A stretch of DNA of 64,000 bases, from assembly GCF_001693385.1 (NCBI RefSeq), contig NZ_CP016428.1:4526001-4590000 (forward strand), written 5' to 3'. A model generated the notes under the pieces. It saw only the letters and a list, made by a program, of their open reading frames with translations, was not told the DNA's origin and searched no databases. The translations under genes were made by a program, and so were the position numbers. Within the stretch, counting starts at the first letter, position 1, and every line of letters begins with the position of its first letter. This DNA is from Bradyrhizobium icense (GTDB lineage: Bacteria > Pseudomonadota > Alphaproteobacteria > Rhizobiales > Xanthobacteraceae). This document shows, one piece after another, positions 21,801-29,302 of this stretch.

Positions 21801-22408
21801 GGCTTGTCGGTGTCGCCGGCAGACACCGTCACCTGGCCGTCCGGCGTGATTCGTACCGCGAGCTCGGCATCGACCAGATTGAGACTCTCGGCGCGCAGCC
21901 GTCCCATCAGGAGCGCCATGCCCGATAGTTTCACCTCGGCCTTCGGCGCGGTGGCGACAACGACCTGGTCACGGTCGCGGACCACGATGTCGCGGATGCG
22001 CACAGCGATTCGAATCCGTCCGGCCCGCTCGATCTGCGTGCCGCCGATCTCGACCGTATTGCCATGGCCGATATTGTCTTCAATCGCGGCCACCAGCCAC
22101 GGCGTTGCGACGTCGAGATTGATCGGTCCGGCGCCGAGCCGCCACCACAGACCGCCGAAACAAGTAGTGAAAATCACCGCCAGCACGGCGACTACGATCG
22201 CCACGCGCTTGACCCAGCGCTCGCCACTCAGCCACCGCTGCAGCGTTGAGAACTTGTCACCGACGCGGTGAAATCTGGAATTGGAACGCGACAACAGGCG
22301 CCGCGCGCGGTAGCCGGCCGCCTCTTCCTGCTCCCAGCCCGCCGCGTCATCCCATTGCGGGGCCTCGGCACGCGGATTCGACCCCTTGGGCGAAGTATTC
22401 CTAGCCAT
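18824..22408 (-). CDS. large AsmA/YhdP-like (DUF3971) envelope protein
   Basis: A protein of 1194 residues with a Lys/Arg-rich cytoplasmic N-terminus, one membrane helix near residues 63-87 (VAIVVAVLAVIFTTCFGGLWW) and a very long periplasmic beta-rich region. The C-terminal 250 residues, ending in IPVLGLFLGGGSNEGLIGVTYEVVGTPGQPVL, match the AsmA-like C-terminal domain of the YhdP/DUF3971 group. Such proteins form hydrophobic bridges between the membranes and are implicated in phospholipid transport. I chose ATG 22408, preceded by GAGAGG; an in-frame start at 22612 adds a low-complexity leader reaching into the divergent promoter region. It is transcribed alone. Confidence 0.85.
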   Translation of the reverse strand: MARNTSPKGSNPRAEAPQWDDAAGWEQEEAAGYRARRLLSRSNSRFHRVGDKFSTLQRWLSGERWVKRVAIVVAVLAVIFTTCFGGLWWRLGAGPINLDVATPWLVAAIEDNIGHGNTVEIGGTQIERAGRIRIAVRIRDIVVRDRDQVVVATAPKAEVKLSGMALLMGRLRAESLNLVDAELAVRITPDGQVTVSAGDTDKPLATGVASKRDAGLAPTFPRQPPAPPQAAATAPDTTQSGLLAGLDWLDSLSLTGLDGQNLNEIGLKNGNLSVDDQQRGNKWTFENISLSMRRPSGGGVAVSLGEQGARPWSLKVVVGPQQNGVRSVDLRADKVPAANILLAMRVKDLTYSAELPLSGELKGELGRDGLPTYFRGKIIAGAGNLIDSDTPDYPMPIDSAEMSVEWDAGRRVLVAPFKVISGANRITLLGHLEPPNGATTEWQAGLSGGTILLAGTDNEPPLIFNRIAIGMKFDTDRKRVLLTQADISNGEIGIAGTGSIDYANEARLQLGFAGTPMSASALKRMWPILIVPEVREWVIERIERGTLQRIEVGVNSPVRNLSRKGPPIPDDGLAVNIVASGVTVHPVDEMPSVRDADLKARVTGRTATVTIGQGVADTPAGRKINISDFIFEVPDMAPKPSPSRVKFRVDASVPAAAEILASDRISDLSGTLIDPNASKGNVAATITLGMPVKGSMTKADTTYTVIADLAGFAADKLVMNQKLESNTLKVLANNAGYQVKGDVKINGQPASLDYRKPSEGDADIRLQATLDDASRARLGIDLGPAVSGSIPIKVIGKIGENDSRVGIEADLTSLRLDNILPGWVKVPGKSGKATFNVVKKEQTTLFQDIVVEGGGVSIKGSLEVDQNGDLLNANFPTYAPSDGDKTTLKAERGADGVVKVTMRGDVFDGRGFLKSAISGKEADPKSKSRNIDLDIDVKLGAVAGFNGEALRSVDSKFSRRNGIVKNFTLSGKVGRDTPVTADLRGRGQGQGRDIIILQTNDAGAFFRFTDTYSKMVGGQLALAMEPPTVEPSAKDGLINVRDFSVRGEAALERAAAGGAAGVQNGISFTALRAEFTRQSGQLTIRDGVVKGPIIGATIEGSIDYVGNAVRMSGTFVPMYGLNNMFGQIPVLGLFLGGGSNEGLIGVTYEVVGTPGQPVLRVNPISAVMPGVLRKIFEFNTGKQNNTPIEFPPNN

Positions 22409-22705
22409 TGCCTCTCGGTGCCGGCACTGAGATTGATCGCCGCCAAGGGCACGCTCTTCGATCGGTATCGAGCGTTCCTGTGACGGCATCGCTGCCAATC
22501 CTCGATTAATACTGTTACTCGTGGTCGGGCCCAAGGATTGATTGGGCGGCCCCATCGACGAGCAGACGGGGGTAGCGTCGAATTCCTTGTAACCATACTC
22601 CGGGGTCATCAAACTTACCCAGCAGCCGGAGCGAATCCGACGGTCAAAGGTGAAATCCGCAATACCCTAATGATTGATCTGCGGAAAGCGACGAAAGGAA
22701 GGCGT

Positions 22706-23467
22706 ATGTCCAAGAAAACGCGCAAGAAATCCTCCAAGCCATCCCCCAAAAGCCGCAAGCCGCCGGCCACAAAACCGGCCGCCGCCAAGACCGCCCGCAA
22801 GACCGCCCGCCGCAGCGCGCCGGCAGCGACCAAAAAGGCTGCCGCCACAGCGGCCAACAAGGCCGCCAAAACCGCAACGAAGGCAGCCGCCAGGAAACCG
22901 GCCAAGACGGCCAAGAGCCCTTCAGCCAAAGCGTCGCATAAGCCGACATCGAAACAGTTAATAAAATCCAATCTATCGGATACGCCCAAGCCGGTTGCTG
23001 GAACCGGACTGGTCGAAGGCGCCATGGCTCCTCCCTTCAGCCTGCCGCGCGATGGCGGCGGCAGTGTCTCGCTGGCGGACTATGCCGGCAGGAAACTAGT
23101 GCTGTTTTTCTATCCCCGCGCCGACACGCCCGGCTGCACCCGGGAGGCGATCGACTTCACGCGGCTCGATAGCGCGTTTGCCGATGCGGGAGCCGTGGTG
23201 CTCGGGATCTCGGCCGACACCGTAAAGGCCCAGGAATCCTTCCGGAACAAGCACCAGCTTTCGGTTCCTCTGATCTCGGATGAGCAACATGAGATGCTCG
23301 AGGCCTATGGTGCCTGGGGCGAAAAATCGATGTACGGCAGGACTTTCATGGGGATCATTCGAACGACGGTTCTGATCGGTGCCGATGGGCGGATCGCCAG
23401 GATCTGGCGCAATGTGCGGGTCGACGGCCATGCCGACGAGGTACTGGCTGCCGTCCGCGGCATGTGA
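22706..23467 (+). CDS. bcp: Bcp-type peroxiredoxin with a histone-H1-like N-terminal tail
   Basis: A 253-residue protein. Residues 1 to about 95 are almost entirely Lys, Ala, Pro, Arg, Ser and Thr in KKA/AKT-like repeats, resembling histone H1 and bacterial nucleoid tails. Residues 96-253 are a Bcp/PrxQ thiol peroxidase with peroxidatic Cys in DTPGCTREA (C144). The usual resolving Cys five residues later is Ile149, and no other Cys is present, so this should work as a 1-Cys enzyme. ATG 22706 has an AAGGAAGG site; an ATG at 22670 would add 12 residues. The tail could anchor the enzyme to DNA (inference). Divergent from the DUF3971 gene. Confidence 0.92.
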   Translation: MSKKTRKKSSKPSPKSRKPPATKPAAAKTARKTARRSAPAATKKAAATAANKAAKTATKAAARKPAKTAKSPSAKASHKPTSKQLIKSNLSDTPKPVAGTGLVEGAMAPPFSLPRDGGGSVSLADYAGRKLVLFFYPRADTPGCTREAIDFTRLDSAFADAGAVVLGISADTVKAQESFRNKHQLSVPLISDEQHEMLEAYGAWGEKSMYGRTFMGIIRTTVLIGADGRIARIWRNVRVDGHADEVLAAVRGM

Positions 23468-23566
23468 TCGGCAGGTTCCATTTTCCAAAAATTAACCATG
23501 AGTGGGTCAAATCGGCACGCAAATTGAGCCGAACGGAGCTGATTTCCGACCGGCGCGGGAGTGCCG

Positions 23567-24922
23567 ATGTCGTACCGTTCCGGTCATTATTCCGATCACC
23601 ACCATCCCCATGATCATGGCCGAACGCCGCCGCGGCGCCCTGCCCCTCAGGCGGCACGGGCCGCCGCCGCGGTCGATGGCAACGGTTATGCCATCGTCCA
23701 TGCCGGCAAGCACGTACGCTTCGGACCTGTGGTGTTCTGGATCGTCGTCGGCACGATCGTGCTGCTTGGCATGTGGTCGGCGGCCACAGCCACCTATTTC
23801 GCGTTTCGCGACGACGTCCTGACCCGGCTGATCGCTCGCCAAGCCGAGATGCAATATGCCTATGAGGACCGCATCGCGGAGCTGCGTGCCAAGGTCGACC
23901 GCACCACCAGCCGCCAGTTGCTCGATCAGGAACAGTTCGACCAGAAGCTCGACCAGATCATGCGCCGCCAGACCGCGCTCGAATCGCGCGCTACCGCCCT
24001 CGGCGCAATTCCGGATGCCGCTGCCACCGGTTCGATTCGGCCTCCGGCGCGCGGCGCGGCCGCGGAGACGCCCGCTTCCGGCACGCTAAAACCCTCCCCG
24101 ATCAGCGACACCGTGATCTTCGTCGCGCCGCCGGATCGCGAGGCGCGGCTGGAATCGCGCACGCCCGCTATCGCCAAGCCGCAGCCGAATCAGTTCGCCA
24201 AGGTTCAGGGTGTCGACAATGTCCTGGTCCGCCTGCAGACCTCGCTCGACACCGTCGAGCGGCGGCAGATGGCGGCGCTCAGCGCGGTCGAGGACAGCAT
24301 GGAATCGCGCCTGCGCCGCATGCGCGGCGTGTTCACCGATCTCGGCCTCAACATGGGGCAGCTAGAGGCCGCGACGCCGCGCTCGGCTATCGGTGGCCCG
24401 TTCGTGCCAGTGAAGTTGCCGGCGGATGCCGGTGCGTTTGAACGCCAGCTCTACCGGATCAAGGCTACCCGCGCCCAGATGCAGCGCCTCAATGCGACGC
24501 TTGCGCTGGTGCCCTATCGCAAGCCTGTCGTCGGCGAGGTCGAATTCACCTCGGGCTTCGGCGTTCGCAGCGATCCCTTCCTCGGCCGACCCGCGATGCA
24601 TACTGGACTAGATTTCCGCGCCGCGACCGGCGATCCGGTGCGCGTGACCGCGAACGGCAAGGTCGTGTCGTCGGGATGGATGGGCGGCTATGGCCGCATG
24701 GTGGAGGTCGACCACGGCAACGGGCTGTCGACCCGCTACGGCCATCTGTCGGAGATTCACGTCAGGGTCGGCGACTTCGTCAAGATCGGACAGGTCATCG
24801 GCGCCGTCGGCTCGACCGGCCGCTCCACCGGTCCGCACCTGCACTATGAAACGCGGATCGACGGTGACCCCGTCGACCCGCAGAAATTCCTGCGCGCAGG
24901 CGTGAGGCTCAGCTCAGGCTAG
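23567..24922 (+). CDS. M23 family (LytM) murein endopeptidase, membrane-anchored
   Basis: A 451-residue protein: His/Pro-rich cytoplasmic N-terminus, one membrane helix at about 50-75 (VVFWIVVGTIVLLGMWSAA), a coiled-coil periplasmic region at about 95-145 and again near 205-320, and a C-terminal LytM domain. Zinc ligands are H345 and D349 in MHTGLDF and H426 in HLHYE (H424 also catalytic), all intact, so it should cut peptidoglycan cross-bridges rather than act as an inactive EnvC-type activator. ATG 23567 is used; a GTG two codons upstream is equally placed for the GGGAG site. It follows bcp by about 100 bases and is probably separately transcribed. Confidence 0.9.
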   Translation: MSYRSGHYSDHHHPHDHGRTPPRRPAPQAARAAAAVDGNGYAIVHAGKHVRFGPVVFWIVVGTIVLLGMWSAATATYFAFRDDVLTRLIARQAEMQYAYEDRIAELRAKVDRTTSRQLLDQEQFDQKLDQIMRRQTALESRATALGAIPDAAATGSIRPPARGAAAETPASGTLKPSPISDTVIFVAPPDREARLESRTPAIAKPQPNQFAKVQGVDNVLVRLQTSLDTVERRQMAALSAVEDSMESRLRRMRGVFTDLGLNMGQLEAATPRSAIGGPFVPVKLPADAGAFERQLYRIKATRAQMQRLNATLALVPYRKPVVGEVEFTSGFGVRSDPFLGRPAMHTGLDFRAATGDPVRVTANGKVVSSGWMGGYGRMVEVDHGNGLSTRYGHLSEIHVRVGDFVKIGQVIGAVGSTGRSTGPHLHYETRIDGDPVDPQKFLRAGVRLSSG

Positions 24923-25071
24923 CATCGCGCCGTCGGAACCGGCGTGCTCGCGTCGGTGAAATTTTTTCTGGCTCCGTGTCGGAACGCATGGAGGCCAGGC
25001 GTCCTTGTGGCAGAGACTGAGCAACCCAACCCAATCGATATGCTCCGCTCAGTAATGGAGAAAGTAACGTC

Positions 25072-25521
25072 ATGTCCCAAGGCAATACCGTTCGTTTGCA
25101 TCGTGTCCTCGCCACCAAGCCGGAGAAGGTTTTTCGCGCCTTCCTCGATGCGGAAGCCCTGGCCAAGTGGCTGCCGCCCTACGGCTTCACCTGCAAGGTC
25201 CACCAATTCGAGGCGAAAGTTGGCGGCACATTCAGGATGTCGTTCACGAATTTCACCACGAATACGGGCCATTCGTTCGGCGGAGAATATCTGGAGATCG
25301 TGCCCAACGAGCGGATCCGCTACACCGATCGTTTCGACGACCCCAATTTGCCCGGCGTCATTGAGGTCACCGTGACCCTGAAAGCGGTTTCGGTCGGAAC
25401 CGAAATCAACATCGAACAAACGAACTTGCCGACGGTGATTCCGGTCGAAGCCTGCTATCTCGGCTGGCAACAGTCGCTCGCCCAGCTCGCGTTGCTCGTG
25501 GAGCCGGATATTCCGGGATAG
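25072..25521 (+). CDS. SRPBCC / AHSA1-like domain protein
   Basis: A 149-residue START-like fold protein of the AHSA1 (activator of Hsp90 ATPase homologue) family. Diagnostic segments are RVLATKPEKVFRAFLDAEALAKWLPP at the N-terminus, GGTFRMSF in the middle and the C-terminal GWQQSLAQLALLVE helix. These small hydrophobic-cavity proteins are common and mostly uncharacterised; no function is assigned. The ATG follows GGAG by about 11 bases. It is monocistronic and followed by a strong hairpin. Confidence 0.88.
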   Translation: MSQGNTVRLHRVLATKPEKVFRAFLDAEALAKWLPPYGFTCKVHQFEAKVGGTFRMSFTNFTTNTGHSFGGEYLEIVPNERIRYTDRFDDPNLPGVIEVTVTLKAVSVGTEINIEQTNLPTVIPVEACYLGWQQSLAQLALLVEPDIPG

Positions 25522-25535
25522 TGAAGGCCTGAGGA

Positions 25536-25558
25536 GAGGCACCACGCTGTGGTGCCTC
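25536..25558 (+). terminator. hairpin after the SRPBCC gene
   Basis: GAGGCACCAC (25536-25545), loop GCT, and GTGGTGCCTC (25549-25558) form a perfect 10-bp stem 14 bases after the stop. ATCTTCC follows, so the U-tract is poor, but position and stem strength support a transcript end. Confidence 0.55.
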
Positions 25559-25923
25559 ATCTTCCAGCGCCCAACCTCGCCGGTGATGATTCCCCCGAAT
25601 ACTTCCGTCGCCTCGCCGTTGAACTTGATCAACTGCAATTTGCTCGATCGGGAAGAAATCGTTTGCCGCAGTATCGATGCCGGGCGGCAGCAAGATCGGC
25701 AACATCATGCGCTTCAACGTTGCAAGCATGTGCTCATTCCGCAGCACGAAACGGCATTGTTGCCTGGCGCCAATTGTGGTTGATGCAGGCTGCGCCATGA
25801 CCTGGCCTGACGGCGTGGCCCAGAGGTTGGACAGGGTTGAAACAGTACACACGAATTGGTCCGCGGCATCCCAGGCTTGCGGCCGGCGGCTTCCGCTTCG
25901 CGCGCTGGCTCGCGGCAAAAACC
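25559..25923. other. noncoding spacer before the carbamoyltransferase
   Basis: About 365 bases with no reading frame I can support on either strand. Codon use is poor and no known domain appears. It may hold the carbamoyltransferase promoter; an in-frame TTG at 25837 could extend that gene into this region. Confidence 0.5.
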
Positions 25924-28005
25924 ATGGGCGCTGCGGGATTTCACCAGCTCGGCTCGGAATTCGCCGAGGCGCGGATCGTGCATGTTCGCGAAAAACTCAC
26001 GCGGGGCGACACGGTCTATCTCGCAGGCCTCGGCGCACCCGGCACGCACAATTCAGGTCTGGCGCTGGTCGAGGTGACGCAGGCGGATGGGCCGCGGCTG
26101 ATCGTCAACAACGAGGAAGAACGCTTTTCCGGCAACAAGCACACCACCGAATATCCGAGGCTGTCGATCGACGCAGCAGTGGCGACGCTGCGCGGCATGG
26201 GCCGCGATATCGGGGACATCGATGCCTGGCTCACGAGTTGGGATTACCCGACGCTCGCGGGAACGCTGGCCCGCTCGGTGCTCGAGGAGCTGCCGCAGAG
26301 TATGAAACTCGTGCGCACCACCGAGGCCACAGGCTTCGACGGCCGCCGCCTCGACCAGATGACGCGGACGCCAAAGATCCTCGCCCGCCAGCTCGGACTT
26401 GCCGAGCGCGTGCCGTTGATCTGCCTGCCGCATCACGACAACCATGCCTGGTTTTCCCACGCGGCCTCGCCGTTCGCCGACGACGGCGCCCCGACCGCGA
26501 TTGCGGTGCTCGACGGCACCGGCGACCAAGGCTCGATCTCGCTCTATGTGGTCGAGAACGGCGCGATGCGCCGGCTCCACTGCAACGACAGCATGTTCGA
26601 TTCACTCGGTGCATTCTACAGCGTGATCTCGTCGACACAGGGCGGCTGGACCTGGCTGTCGAGCGAGGGCCGCTACATGGGCGCCGCCGCCTGGGGCGAC
26701 ATGGACCGCGCCAGCAATCCTTATTACGCGCGGCTACGCGATGTTCTGCATTTTGGGGCGAACGGCGATATCAGGCTCAATCGCGCGCTGGCCAACTGGT
26801 ATTGCGACCCCTTCGACCATCCCTACAAGGAAGAACTCACCAAAATCCTCGGCGAACCGCTTAAGCCCGACCAGCTCTGGAATCCGGATGCGGTGCTGCG
26901 TGTCGAGGACATCCACCACCGTCCCGATACCAAAGACCGTCTCGACAAGGCGGCCGCGACGCAATTGGTGTTCGAGGATGCCATGATCCACGTCGTCGAT
27001 CATGTGTTGCGCACGACCGGCGCCAACCGGCTGGTGCTGACCGGCGGCGTTGCGCTGAACGCGGTCGGCAATATGCGGCTGCTCGAACATTTCGACGAAG
27101 TATGGTTCGCCGAGGCGCAGCAGCGCAACGCGCGCCTGCATCTATGGGTGCCGCCGGTGCCCGGCGATCCCGGCGTCACCATCGGCGCCGCCTGGCTGTT
27201 TGCACATCTGGCAGGCGCTCCGCGCGGCGCGCCGATGACGCACGCCTTCTATTGCGGCACGCCGCCCTCGCAAGGCGATATCGCCCATGCGGTTGCGGCC
27301 GTCGACACCGCCTCGCAACAGATCGGCGATATCTCGACGCCTGAAGGCCTTGACGCGATCGCCGACCTGATGGCGTTCATGGTCGCGCAAAACGGCGTGA
27401 TTGCGCTGTATCAGGGCGCGGCCGAAACCGGCCCCCGTGCGCTCGGCCACCGTTCGATACTTGCCAATCCCCGCGATCCCGCGGTGCGTGAACTACTCAA
27501 CGCGCGCGTCAAATACCGCGAGGCCATTCGCCCGCTAGCGCCGATGGCGACGCTGGAGGCAGCACGCGAATATTTCGAACTGCTGCCGGGCGCGTCGGAT
27601 GCCGACTACAACGCCTACAATTACATGGTGCTGACGGCGCATTCGAAGCTGCATGCCCGCGAAAAAATCCCGGCCGTCATTCACGCCGACGGCACCGGCC
27701 GCATCCAGATCGTGCGCGCCGAAGACGATCCCCTCACCTATGCGTACCTGAAGGCGCTCGGCCGCCATGTTGGCGTCGAGCTGTCCGTCAACACTTCCTT
27801 CAATGTCGCGGGACCGATTGCGCAGACGCCGCAGCAGGCGATCGATACGCTGCGCCGCTCCAAGGGGCTCGATGCCGTCCTCATGGTCGCCGGCGACGGC
27901 ACCGTCACTGCAGCCTGGCACGGCGACGAGCGTGACAGCGGAAGATTCACAAACTGGCTCGCCGACTGGAAGAAGACATCCGCTTCCAGCCGGCCAGTGC
28001 GATAA
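25924..28005 (+). CDS. NodU/CmcH-family carbamoyltransferase
   Basis: A 693-residue enzyme of the family that transfers carbamoyl from carbamoyl phosphate to sugar or antibiotic hydroxyls. N-terminal domain landmarks are GTHNSGLALV, the metal-binding PHHDNHAWFSHAASPF and AIAVLDGTGDQGSISLY. The C-terminal YrdC-like carbamoyl-adenylate part includes LYQGAAETGPRALGHRSILANPRD and ELSVNTSFNVAGPI. In rhizobia NodU decorates Nod factor, and homologues also act in antibiotic and polysaccharide synthesis. No nod, glycosyltransferase or antibiotic gene lies nearby, so the acceptor is unknown. ATG 25924 is preferred over TTG 25837; the conserved region begins about 30 residues later in either case. Confidence 0.9.
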   Translation: MGAAGFHQLGSEFAEARIVHVREKLTRGDTVYLAGLGAPGTHNSGLALVEVTQADGPRLIVNNEEERFSGNKHTTEYPRLSIDAAVATLRGMGRDIGDIDAWLTSWDYPTLAGTLARSVLEELPQSMKLVRTTEATGFDGRRLDQMTRTPKILARQLGLAERVPLICLPHHDNHAWFSHAASPFADDGAPTAIAVLDGTGDQGSISLYVVENGAMRRLHCNDSMFDSLGAFYSVISSTQGGWTWLSSEGRYMGAAAWGDMDRASNPYYARLRDVLHFGANGDIRLNRALANWYCDPFDHPYKEELTKILGEPLKPDQLWNPDAVLRVEDIHHRPDTKDRLDKAAATQLVFEDAMIHVVDHVLRTTGANRLVLTGGVALNAVGNMRLLEHFDEVWFAEAQQRNARLHLWVPPVPGDPGVTIGAAWLFAHLAGAPRGAPMTHAFYCGTPPSQGDIAHAVAAVDTASQQIGDISTPEGLDAIADLMAFMVAQNGVIALYQGAAETGPRALGHRSILANPRDPAVRELLNARVKYREAIRPLAPMATLEAAREYFELLPGASDADYNAYNYMVLTAHSKLHAREKIPAVIHADGTGRIQIVRAEDDPLTYAYLKALGRHVGVELSVNTSFNVAGPIAQTPQQAIDTLRRSKGLDAVLMVAGDGTVTAAWHGDERDSGRFTNWLADWKKTSASSRPVR

Positions 28006-28039
28006 TTCGCCTCCCCCTGAGACAGGGCGATCCGCCGGT

Positions 28040-28537
28040 TCAGAGATCGACGCGTTCGCTCGCAACCGCCTTGCGTTCTGCCATGTTGAACCGACCGCTA
28101 TAGATCGGGCGCTCGCCGGTCGTCGGACCGGGATACTGGACGATGAATATTTCCCCGCCCGTCTCGGTGCGGAATTCGCCCTCAAAGTGTGGGTCGGGAT
28201 GGAACAGCACCGTTCCCGGACCATGCGGCGTTCCGTCGATTAAAAACTCGCCCTTCAGGATATGCCAGACCTGCGCGAAGCCATGATAGTGCTCGGGGTG
28301 ATAGGCGCCGGGCTCAAGCCGCAGAATTCCCGCGTTCGGTTCGGTCGGACGTTCCGGTCGCGGATGAAAAAGCATTTTGCCTGTCTCGCCCGGCCAGCGG
28401 ATCGTCTCCCATTCGACGTCGTCGAAATGACGCGTCTCGTAAGGCTTGTGGTCCTTTCGCGACGCTTTGCGCACGGTCGTCAATTCCGCATTGGCGGCCG
28501 CCGTATCGGAAATGTCCTTGCTCCTGACTGCGCTCAT
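28040..28537 (-). CDS. cupin-domain protein
   Basis: A 165-residue single-cupin protein. Metal-binding cupin motif 1 is PGAYHPEHYHGFAQVWHILKGEF and motif 2 follows at GTVLFHPDPHFEGEFRTETGG, giving several candidate His/Glu ligands. This build suits small-molecule isomerases, dioxygenases or binding proteins; the substrate is unknown. ATG 28537 is preceded by GGGAG and overlaps the stop of the XRE-cupin regulator by ATGA, so both are probably coupled and act on the same ligand (inference). Confidence 0.85.
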   Translation of the reverse strand: MSAVRSKDISDTAAANAELTTVRKASRKDHKPYETRHFDDVEWETIRWPGETGKMLFHPRPERPTEPNAGILRLEPGAYHPEHYHGFAQVWHILKGEFLIDGTPHGPGTVLFHPDPHFEGEFRTETGGEIFIVQYPGPTTGERPIYSGRFNMAERKAVASERVDL

Positions 28538-29217
28538 TTTGCTCTCCCTTTTGCAGTTTTCTCTCGTTCGCCTTTCCTGCCCGCAATATCGCTCCACCAC
28601 TCAACCGCGATGGCCGACTGATTTTCGATTGATGTCACCATGAGCAGGCGCGCGCTGCCGGACCCGCGCGCCCACGCCATATGCGGCACGTCCGAGCGCA
28701 AATGAATCGAATCCCCCCGCTCCAGCGCGATGGTCTCATTGCCCACCTGAAATTCGACGCTGCCTTCGAGGACGAAGCACATTTCTTCGCCGGGATGCGC
28801 GACCAGCGTCGGCTTGCGCGGTTTTGCCGACAATTCGAGCAGAAAAGTTTCCAGCCGCTGCTCGCCAATGCCCGATGCGAGCTTGCGCCAGGCATAATTT
28901 GCGTCAGCGTCCTTCGATGGAACGGCATCGATTGACCGCACTACACGATACGCGCGCGTCCGGTCCTCTCCTTCGATGTCGGCAAACAATTCGGCCGGCG
29001 GCAGTTGAAGGACGCCGGCAATTTCCAGGAGATTGCCGATCGAGCACGCGATCAGTCCGCGCTCGATCCGCGAGAGAAACGTCACGGATAACCCGACCAT
29101 TCCTGCGAGTTCATCGAGCGTCAAACCGCGCGCCGAACGAGCCCTGCGAATGACGGCTCCAATTCCCGCAAGGCGCGCCGCCTCGCGGGCGCGCCGGCCA
29201 GCTTCTGCCGAAACCAC
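28534..29217 (-). CDS. XRE-family regulator with C-terminal cupin domain
   Basis: About 227 residues: an HTH_3 domain near residues 20-75 (LTLDELAGMVGLSVTFLSRIERG) and a C-terminal cupin at about 135-215 with LVAHPGEEMCFVLEGSVEFQVG. Regulators of this SutR/PuuR-like build sense small metabolites through the cupin. I prefer the GTG start at 29217, with AAAGGGAG just upstream, over ATG 29250, because paired operator-like repeats at 29231-29266 would otherwise lie partly inside the gene. The stop overlaps the start of the downstream cupin gene, and the pair probably represses its own operon. Confidence 0.87.
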   Translation of the reverse strand: MVSAEAGRRAREAARLAGIGAVIRRARSARGLTLDELAGMVGLSVTFLSRIERGLIACSIGNLLEIAGVLQLPPAELFADIEGEDRTRAYRVVRSIDAVPSKDADANYAWRKLASGIGEQRLETFLLELSAKPRKPTLVAHPGEEMCFVLEGSVEFQVGNETIALERGDSIHLRSDVPHMAWARGSGSARLLMVTSIENQSAIAVEWWSDIAGRKGEREKTAKGRAK

Positions 29218-29230
29218 GCCGCTCTCCCTT

Positions 29231-29266
29231 TTGCTTATAAGGCAAATCATATTGCTATATAGGCAA
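29231..29266 (-). promoter_or_regulatory. paired operator-like inverted repeats before the XRE-cupin gene
   Basis: Two copies of TTGC-N7-GCAA, TTGCTTATAAGGCAA (29231-29245) and TTGCTATATAGGCAA (29252-29266), lie 21 bases apart start to start, i.e. two helical turns. Their AT-rich centres overlap likely -10 sequences of the leftward promoter. The sites end 14 bases from the GTG start. This is the layout expected for autoregulation by the dimeric HTH protein; binding is inferred. Confidence 0.65.
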
Positions 29267-29302
29267 ATGTCAAGCGGGCTCGCGTGGCCCTGCGCGAACG
29301 GA

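Noticed and set aside
25677..26864. 395-codon frame overlapping the carbamoyltransferase in another phase
   Set aside because: The translation is Arg/Ala/Gly noise, while the overlapping frame has clear carbamoyltransferase motifs.
25924..28005. Evidence of a nodulation island from the NodU-like gene
   Set aside because: No nod box, nod, nif or fix genes, and no island-like composition in the surroundings.
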